NCBI RefSeq assembly: GCF_964340395.1
Contig: NC_135564.1
Location: 15,253,012 to 15,317,011, forward strand
DNA length: 64,000 bases
Direction of reading: 5' to 3'
DNA from: Glandiceps talaboti
Lineage: Eukaryota > Hemichordata > Enteropneusta > Spengelidae
Part shown: piece by piece, positions 42,276 to 64,000 of the stretch
Position numbering within the stretch: the first letter of the stretch is position 1
How the letters are laid out: each line of letters opens with the position of its first letter
Notes under the pieces: generated by a model
Databases searched by the model: none
The model's input: only the letters and a program-made list of their open reading frames with translations
What the model was told of the DNA's origin: nothing
Program-made: the position numbers and the translations under genes

Positions 42276-43504
42276 TACATACATGCATGCATACATACAT
42301 ACATACATATACACAACAAATACATTAACTTTTGCAAATAATACAAATCTTAAACGTGGCGCAAAAAGACTCAAAAGTGCAGGAAATACGGAGGATATAC
42401 ATGTTTTATTAATTCACTAATATTTACAAACTATTTATATCTACATTCGTCAATAACTTCCATTGTAATACAGAATTGTTTTAAAATGAACCAAGTCTGC
42501 AATTATTCATTAATTTTTATAAAATATACATCAATCAAAATTATACAAATATTAGCATCAACTGTCCTTATCAAAATGAGGAATACATACAATGACAAAT
42601 TTACAATTTACAACATGAGATGGAATAGATTTTTAACACCTGTTTCAGGCCATTGTTTAAAATATGTAGTTAGGCCGAAAGAAAAAATTGTTTGGTTCCA
42701 ATTACCCGACCCCACCTAGTTTTTCACTGCTGACCCTGAACTTTTTTTAAATGTATTTAAGAAAAAAAGAATAAAAATCACGAAAATTGTGAAGTCTCGC
42801 AAGAAGCAGTGGATGCAGAAACTGACATCAACTTAAAAAGACAATATAAACTGTTCTTCCAATCTGTAATGGCTGTACATCTGATGAGAAGAAACCAATA
42901 ACACAGAGACCATATGGAAAACAACGGAAAACATAACTACCTGAACTTGACACTCACACATGCAAAATAAATTTTAAAAAAAAATTCTACCTACCCCATC
43001 TACTTTTAAAAGTGAGCGTAATTGGAACCACATATTATTTTTTTTTAGGCCTTAGGAGTACATGTAGAAGGGTTTATGTACAAGGGAAAATAACAACTTA
43101 CGCACCGCTGTTACGCGGTGTTGTGTCTTCTATTAGAATGTTATGAATATAGTCATTAGACAAAGCAGGTGTCATGTATTTGGGGGGAATACACCCCTTC
43201 CTGACCATCCCCCCACAGCCATGCAAGCGTGGCCACTGTGTCGACCTTTCCATTTTTTTCCTTATCTTTAAGTTATTCAATCTTCAAAAAACCTAGAGGG
43301 AACACTGCACAGTATTGTACATGTATGTTCAAATTAAGTGTAAAGTACAAATTGATAGAAAATAAGAGAGTCAGAGACATTACATTTGGGTATATTAAAC
43401 TTGAACAATGTTTCATCAAAAGACACCATACTTCATTTGAATGCACATTGATGTTATCAAAGTCAAGTTGATGCACAGTCATCATAATGCAAGTAACTTA
43501 TGGT
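41536..43504. other. Intergenic region and TSNAXIP1 3' UTR side
   Basis: FYCO1 and TSNAXIP1 are convergent here. An (ACAT)n microsatellite lies at about 42178-42308. A minus-strand AATAAA (plus TTTATT at 42405-42410) could end the TSNAXIP1 transcript, about 1.1 kb after its stop codon. No other gene is seen. Confidence 0.45.
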
Positions 43505-58453
<14,949 letters not shown>

Positions 58454-58528
58454 GTTGAATATCAATAATCCAGATATTGTGGAAAAACCACAACACGATC
58501 AACCATGCAGCTAAGAAAATGGCGCAGT

Positions 58529-58541
58529 GTCGCCTAGCAAC
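58529..58541. promoter_or_regulatory. RFX X-box upstream of TSNAXIP1
   Basis: GTCGCCTAGCAAC fits the X-box consensus GTNRCC-(0-3 nt)-RGYAAC with no mismatch. It is 76 bp upstream of the TSNAXIP1 start codon, the usual distance for RFX sites at cilium genes. RFX factors drive motile and sensory cilium gene expression in animals. Confidence 0.65.
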
Positions 58542-59679
58542 TAAAGACAATACGCCCTCATCGGTTGGGCGAAAAACTTAACCGCCCTCTCTGGCAAAGT
58601 CGTGAGTAAGTTATAATGTTGATTATTTTAATTTTGGCAGTGCCCCGACTTTTGGATTCAGAGTTTATCTCGGTTTCATGAAATTCTAATGATAACGGAT
58701 GAAAATCAATTACTATCGGGAATTTGAGAACTTATTAATTTTATAAAAACGGAATTCAAACCTAAAAAAAAAACTTGAATGACTTCATAGACATAGAAAA
58801 TAAATATGTTAATTTAATGATAATGGATTTGATAAAAAGCATAGTTAACTGTCTATGCTATCAAATCAGTGTGATACTTCCAAAGGCTTTATTTACACGA
58901 TCCCGCGGAAATGGTTCGTCCTGCCCGTTTCCACAATAAAAAAAAGAAAGTAGATCGAAGCCCGCCCCCTTGCGGTAGGAATACTTTTTGAGACGGTAGT
59001 TGTACATTTGTACACAAACAATCCATCCAACACCTAAAATGTATTTTTCCCGTGTATTCAATTTGTCATTTTTATTATACTTTTTACTCATCATCGTTTA
59101 TGATGTGTGTATTTTGAAAGTTTATAAATTCTGGTCAAAATTATTGATTTATTTGTAACTAAATCGACTGAAACTTGAAAACATTTTGGCAGTAAACTAC
59201 TGTGTCTGCAGAGCTACAACTTGTGACACTATCACTGTACAGACAATCGGCGTGGTCACTCGGCAACTGTAAGCGCGCATACTTTCAGTACCACAGGCAC
59301 TTGTTTGCCGAGATATGTATTAATATATGTTTCTATCAGAATACAAATTACAATAAAATATCCAATTTTATATGAAAGGAGTAAAATAACACGGGTTTCT
59401 GGGATCGCGTAGTCCATGCACCGCGAAAGCTTGTATAACTCGTGTTATTTGCTAAACACGTTAATGTTATCGATATTTTATTGTATTCTGATAGACACAT
59501 TCTGATCAATATTAAGTGCCTGTGTTTGCGGCCCGACGAATTCAACCTTTCACCTTTCGCATCCGGGTATTTTCGATATCGGCGCATGCCTACTATGATC
59601 AAAATAGCTAGTGAGATCGCGGAAGGAAAGTGATTCTGTTGGGCTTCACTGAGTGAAATAGACTGTATTACGGATAGAA
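58542..59679. promoter_or_regulatory. Bidirectional promoter region, TSNAXIP1 / LZTFL1
   Basis: 1.2 kb separate the two start codons on opposite strands. No exon is seen. The region has GC-richer patches (58540-58610, 59225-59280, 59520-59595) in an AT-rich background, as expected for promoters. Confidence 0.5.
59255..59267. promoter_or_regulatory. Near-match X-box between TSNAXIP1 and LZTFL1
   Basis: GTCACTCGGCAAC has the same 6-1-6 layout as the site at 58529, with one mismatch in the left half (T for the final C). It is about 410 bp upstream of the LZTFL1 start codon and could serve that gene. Confidence 0.4.
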
Positions 59680-62600
59680 ATGGTAAGTCTAACCATACTG
59701 GAGTGGGGTGTATAATTAGTAGAAAAGAATCTGAAGTGAATGATCATAATCTTTACATTGCAACGTCTTAGGCCATGTCTATGTTTGAAATGTCAGCTTG
59801 CTATGCACAGTGTCATCAGTGACAGAGACGCCACCAGAACATGAAACACATTCAATCTCCAAGGCCTGTGATCGTCTGCACACGGACTTGACAACATTTA
59901 TTTGTGTATGTGAGCAGAATTTAAAGTCAGACAGAGGTACGAGCGAAGGCTACTCCTTGTCTTAAAGAATTTTTGACACCGGCGCATGCTGTGGTTTATT
60001 TTGTCTCTCCCTGTACGTCGTCAATGTAAAATGAATGGTTGTAACTTGTCTATGAAAACATGTGACACATCATGATCAAAGCAATGTCATCATGCATTCA
60101 TGTTCTTTTCACTTCATGTGATAATTCGTGACATTGGAATTTCTTTTCAGTCCTTCACACATGCATAAAACTATATTTGTTTGCAGTCAGCTTGTCTTGT
60201 GACATTAATTGTTTGATTTGGAATGCCCTTGGCAAATCTTCCCCACATAGCATCCCTCAAGCTGTTTCCATGGAAACCGAAACATTGGGGTTAGATAGGA
60301 GTCATTGTCATGGAAACACATGGAGATCCCATCTTTACAGTACTGGGAATAAAAGACAGATATAAAATCTATAATATGCTGTAAACTGTCAATAATGGTT
60401 ATATATTTTAATGATTGATATTTTTCTTTTAAAATATTTTTTCTCATAGTTAAGGTATTTTAATTTTTTAGTGTCTCAAACACACTTGAAATGAATATGA
60501 AATATAAACTGTTGAATGGATTGTGAGTAAAATCACATGTATTAAGAATGTTTTCGTCCATTTCCTGACAGATCATATTCCGTACTACGTTATCTTCATA
60601 CTGTACCATCTACTAGATCTAATCAATCTTGTTACCGTCAAGGCGTTAATTGTGGTTCAACCCAATGGTGGGTGAAATACGAACGGCGCATGTCAGTAGT
60701 AATCCATCACAAACTGACAGGCTGTCGACATCGTTCTCATGTTTCTAGGACTGATATGATATCTGCAAATGTCCCACCAGGTCTCCACCTCCAGTCTGTT
60801 TAAATTAAAATCGTGAGGGGACGCAACGGCATCGTCATGTTCATATGAACGCTTGCCGGGGGGGGGGGGGGGGGGGGGGGGCACAGAATTCTGTGCGAGA
60901 GGAATGGGATAATGCCTAGACGGTATATAGTATGAAGATAATGTAATATGGAATATGGTCCATCAGGAATTAGACTAATATTAATATTTTGTTTTTTGGG
61001 GGATTTCTCTTTCCTTCTATTTGTAGGCAAATCTAGGACTGAATGAACACCATCATCAAACAGTGTTAAATTACATGAGATTTTCCCGATACAAACGGGG
61101 ACAGAACATACGAGTTGTAGATGGATGTTTTGAAGATCTCAAAGATAGCAGGTTAGTAATGTGTTATCACATCAAATATGAAATTAAACATCGATTGGAA
61201 AAAAAATCTATATTTGATTAATGAAATGCTATATAGCATACTGTCGAGAAAGAGTTTGAGGCAAAATAATCACAATTTTGTGTTTCTGATAACCCAACTG
61301 ATGCAAAGTTAAGCCATCGACCCTAAACATATTTTTAAAATCATTTTTAAAAAAAGAATAGAAATTCTTTGTCTTCTTGACCTTCATGCATGTCTGTTTT
61401 CTTTCCCCAGTAATACATATTTCATCAAGCTATCACAGAAGGGGTATTCTTACCAATGTTTTATTTCGTTTTGGGTTGAAGCAATATTTTTCAAAAAAAA
61501 TTAAAAAAATTACAAAGATGAATAAAATAAAAACATGACCTACCTATGGTACCCTATTCTCTGAGGCTATGTTATGGGAAATACACAATTGTTGGGTTTT
61601 TTTCACCTCGGCCTTGTAGATCCATAATAAGAAGAGGTTGCACATGCAAGCAAATACATTTGTTGGCTCAAAATCATGAGGGATACAGAGTTGGAAGTTT
61701 ACTTATTAAGGGGTGCACCACCCGATTTAGATTTTAAATATCCACAAAAGATGCTAAATGTATAGTGGTCCATATGTTAGTAGCTATCAATGTTTGATTC
61801 AGTTTTCTCCAGAATTTTGTCTACATGTGTCCATTTTTATCTGTGAAAATTGCCAAAATTTGTCAACAAAAATTTCCTGCAGTTAGTTTTCTCCTCAATG
61901 TTCCATACTTATTTCAAACTACAGCTCCTGTCATGCTTTGAAAGTAAAAACTTTAAAGAGTTGTCCTCAAGGACTAGTGAATTTGGTTGGGGCCAAAATT
62001 AAAAAATCAGTTGTCATTTGACTGGAAGCCATGAACTGCTAAATTCAAACCCAGGAATATAACTGTGATCGGTACCAAATGATGCTTTCAAACAAATTCC
62101 TAGTTGTCCAAGTATGGAAATTTGTAAGGTCTATTGACATAACAAGGCTTGTATTTATTAGCACTGTTTACACATACTTTCCATAACAATACTGCCTATG
62201 TCTTGAAAGCACTTGATACACAGTCTACCGATGCCCAACCCACAAACAACATACGTTATAGTCATCATACCATACAGGAGCCATTTAGAACAAAAAAAAA
62301 TTGCTATATATACTCTGATCGTGATTACAACATATGTCTATGTCACTGATTCTGCTGTGTTCGAAATATGAGTCAAAACGTTCAAAATTGATATTACTGG
62401 CACTGGTATAATTATGTTATTCTCCAATGTTTTTCTTCAATCTGCTGGAAAATACTCCTGACCGAAGGGTTATCAACTCTAGTGACAAAAAACCCCTGAG
62501 GTCACTCATATTTTTCTTGACTGAATGAAGAAAAATATTGGGAATAACATTAATTATCTTTTTTACCCAGCATGTGGAGCAGATTCAACTGAGCATCACT

Positions 62601-63962
62601 TTCATTATCCCTTGAAAATTAGCTCAATTTGAAACATTGTCAAGTTCATGGATTCTAAAAGCTTTGTACTGCAATGGGATTCATATTTGTTGTTACATTT
62701 ACTACACACGTCATTCAATATTCATACAAATTAAACATTGTCAAACAAATTCCTTGCCTGAAAACACATGATACAGAAATTATTAGTAGGAAATGAATAC
62801 ACAACTGGTTAAAGACAGTTGACAGGGTTTCGCATGAAGTACATGCTTCATTGTGGACTTCAAAGAATGAATAAACAGCTGTACTTTTATAACAGTACCA
62901 CAATACTACAACACCAAATACTACAACAAAGGCCTATAATCTATATAGTCTGCAAGATACAGACATTCATGCCATGCTCAGTCAGCACTCATCGTCTGTA
63001 CTATTCAAGGGTTAAGAAGCCTTATAGGGCTGAACAACACGACAAAGTATCTTACAGTCTAAAGCCTATACTGTTATGTTCAGTGAGGCTCAGAACGTTG
63101 TGTTGTACTATTACAACTGTATAACTTTATTTACATAATGTTGACATATATACATATCATGAAAATGATGTCATTGTCTTAAATTAATGATCAAATGTAT
63201 TATTCATTAAATGTTAAAGTATAAATCATATCATTAAATATACAACTGTTCAAACGTACATTTATAGCAGATGATGAATACAGATAAGTGCAAATGATAC
63301 CATTTGGATTCAGAGTAAACTTGTGAAGTATAAGCCTCGAATCCAGTCATGTGACGATTTTCCCCTACAATGCCTGGCATTTTGCTCATGATCTATTGCT
63401 TTAACTATACACCCAGAAACAGGCACAAATTCTTACTGCGTATTAACGCCTTCCTGCAGTGAGATATTAGGTCAATAGTGTCACCATGTGGTTAAAAGCA
63501 ACTTGGTGGGTTGAGCTGTACCTTGTAAACATGATTAACATAATATATTCATTGTCGCTGCAGGAAATCGTAATCTATTTTTAGGTTTGAATATATGATA
63601 ATTAAATTACAGGAAAATGCCAGGCTTGCGGTAGAGGAAAAGTGAAATTCTCACACGACTGGATTCGGGGCTAGTGAAGTAAAAAACTTCATATCAAACG
63701 AGCCTCAGTTTCGGTAAGAAATTTGAAGTACCTGTTGATTATTGATTTTTTGTAATTTTTCGTACAGACTGACAGAAGACACTTTCACTGTAGATGAGGT
63801 CAGTGAAATGTTAGACGGTTTGGAAGCTGTTGTCAGAGGTGAGGTCGAGTTGGAACTCATCAACACATCACATACAAATGTACTTCTCCTACGACAGCTA
63901 TTCCAACAGGCTGAAAAATGGCATCTCAAACTACAAGCTGATATATCAGAATTAGAAAATAG
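59680..63962 (+). CDS. LZTFL1: Leucine zipper transcription factor-like 1 (LZTFL1), first three coding exons
   Basis: Exon 1 contributes only ATG (59680-59682) directly before a gtaagt donor. Exon 2 is 61027-61151 and exon 3 is 63768-63962, with phase-compatible GT-AG junctions. The gene continues beyond the window. The protein reads ANLGLNEHHHQTVLNYMRFS, then DGCFEDLKDSR, TEDTFTVDEVSEMLDGLEAV, ELINTSHTNVLLLRQLF and AEKWHLKLQADISELENR. It follows vertebrate LZTFL1 almost block for block (ELGLNEHH, NYMRFARSKRG, DTFTIDEVSEVL, TNVLLLRQLF, DISELENR). LZTFL1 (BBS17) regulates BBSome traffic at cilia. The start is inferred: exon 2 opens in phase 0 with no in-frame ATG before the conserved residues, and the ATG-donor exon fits. 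Confidence 0.92.
60855..60885. repeat. Poly(G) run in LZTFL1 intron 1
   Basis: About 24 consecutive G (60858-60881). A potential G-quadruplex, length uncertain in assemblies. Confidence 0.9.
62310..62555. mobile_element. MITE family C, full foldback copy
   Basis: The inverted arms ATGTTATTCTCCAATGTTTT (62415-62434, continuing TCTTCA) and TGAAGAAAAATATTGGGAAT followed by AACAT (about 62525-62550) enclose about 85 bp. In LZTFL1 intron 2. Partial relatives lie at 46440-46680 and 31290-31400. Confidence 0.72.
63333..63672. mobile_element. MITE family D, full copy
   Basis: Terminal inverted repeats AGCCTCGAATCCAGTCATGT (63333) and, on the other strand from 63672, AGCCCCGAATCCAGTCGTGT. A second inverted block, GCCTGGCATTTT, follows on each side. 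340 bp, no ORF. In LZTFL1 intron 2. A diverged relative lies at 24734-25045. Confidence 0.8.
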
Positions 63963-64000
63963 GTAAGTGTAGTACATTTAGTAATGGTACTTGAAGAGGC

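Overview
The window is eukaryotic nuclear DNA: AT-rich, with long introns and many nested transposable elements. It looks like a marine invertebrate, possibly a non-vertebrate deuterostome such as a hemichordate or amphioxus. That guess rests on intron-rich genes whose proteins closely match vertebrate families, CR1/L1-like and Penelope-like elements, and abundant ACATGTA-type and ACAT/TATG microsatellites. The species cannot be fixed from the sequence alone.

Layout. 1-880: degenerate repeats with no gene. 887-7210: an old non-LTR retrotransposon (+) split by a second, 5'-truncated non-LTR element (-), which is itself split by a TIR DNA transposon with a TTA target duplication (three-level nesting, base-resolved). 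7302-9324: a frameshifted CR1/L2-like element (-) inside a TATG microsatellite. 9443-10684: the first two exons of a secreted VWA7-like gene (-), whose remaining exons lie outside the window. 12988-14708: a second TTA-flanked TIR element carrying a decayed L1-like RT. 15110-37860: a complete FYCO1 orthologue (+; 17 coding exons; 1,677 residues in my model) with RUN, coiled-coil, FYVE, LIR and GOLD regions. 43505-58453: a complete TSNAXIP1 orthologue (-; 16 coding exons; 725 residues). 59680 to the end: the first three coding exons of LZTFL1 (+). In both large models every junction is GT-AG and the exon phases sum to an open frame.

Function. FYCO1 is an autophagosome/late-endosome transport adaptor. 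TSNAXIP1 and LZTFL1 are cilium/sperm-linked genes arranged head to head about 1.2 kb apart, with one perfect and one near-perfect RFX X-box between them. A perfect CLEAR-type E-box lies upstream of FYCO1. FYCO1 followed by LZTFL1 on the same strand is also the human 3p21.31 order, so this window appears to preserve an ancient linkage.

Most novel sequence is in the introns: a Penelope-like element with a GIY-YIG domain and a candidate hammerhead ribozyme, tandem echoes of FYCO1 5' splice sites, a five-copy AGGTCA array with 10-bp period, a perfect 46-bp inverted repeat, and several foldback MITE families present in two or more copies. No prokaryotic features, CRISPR array or tRNA were seen.
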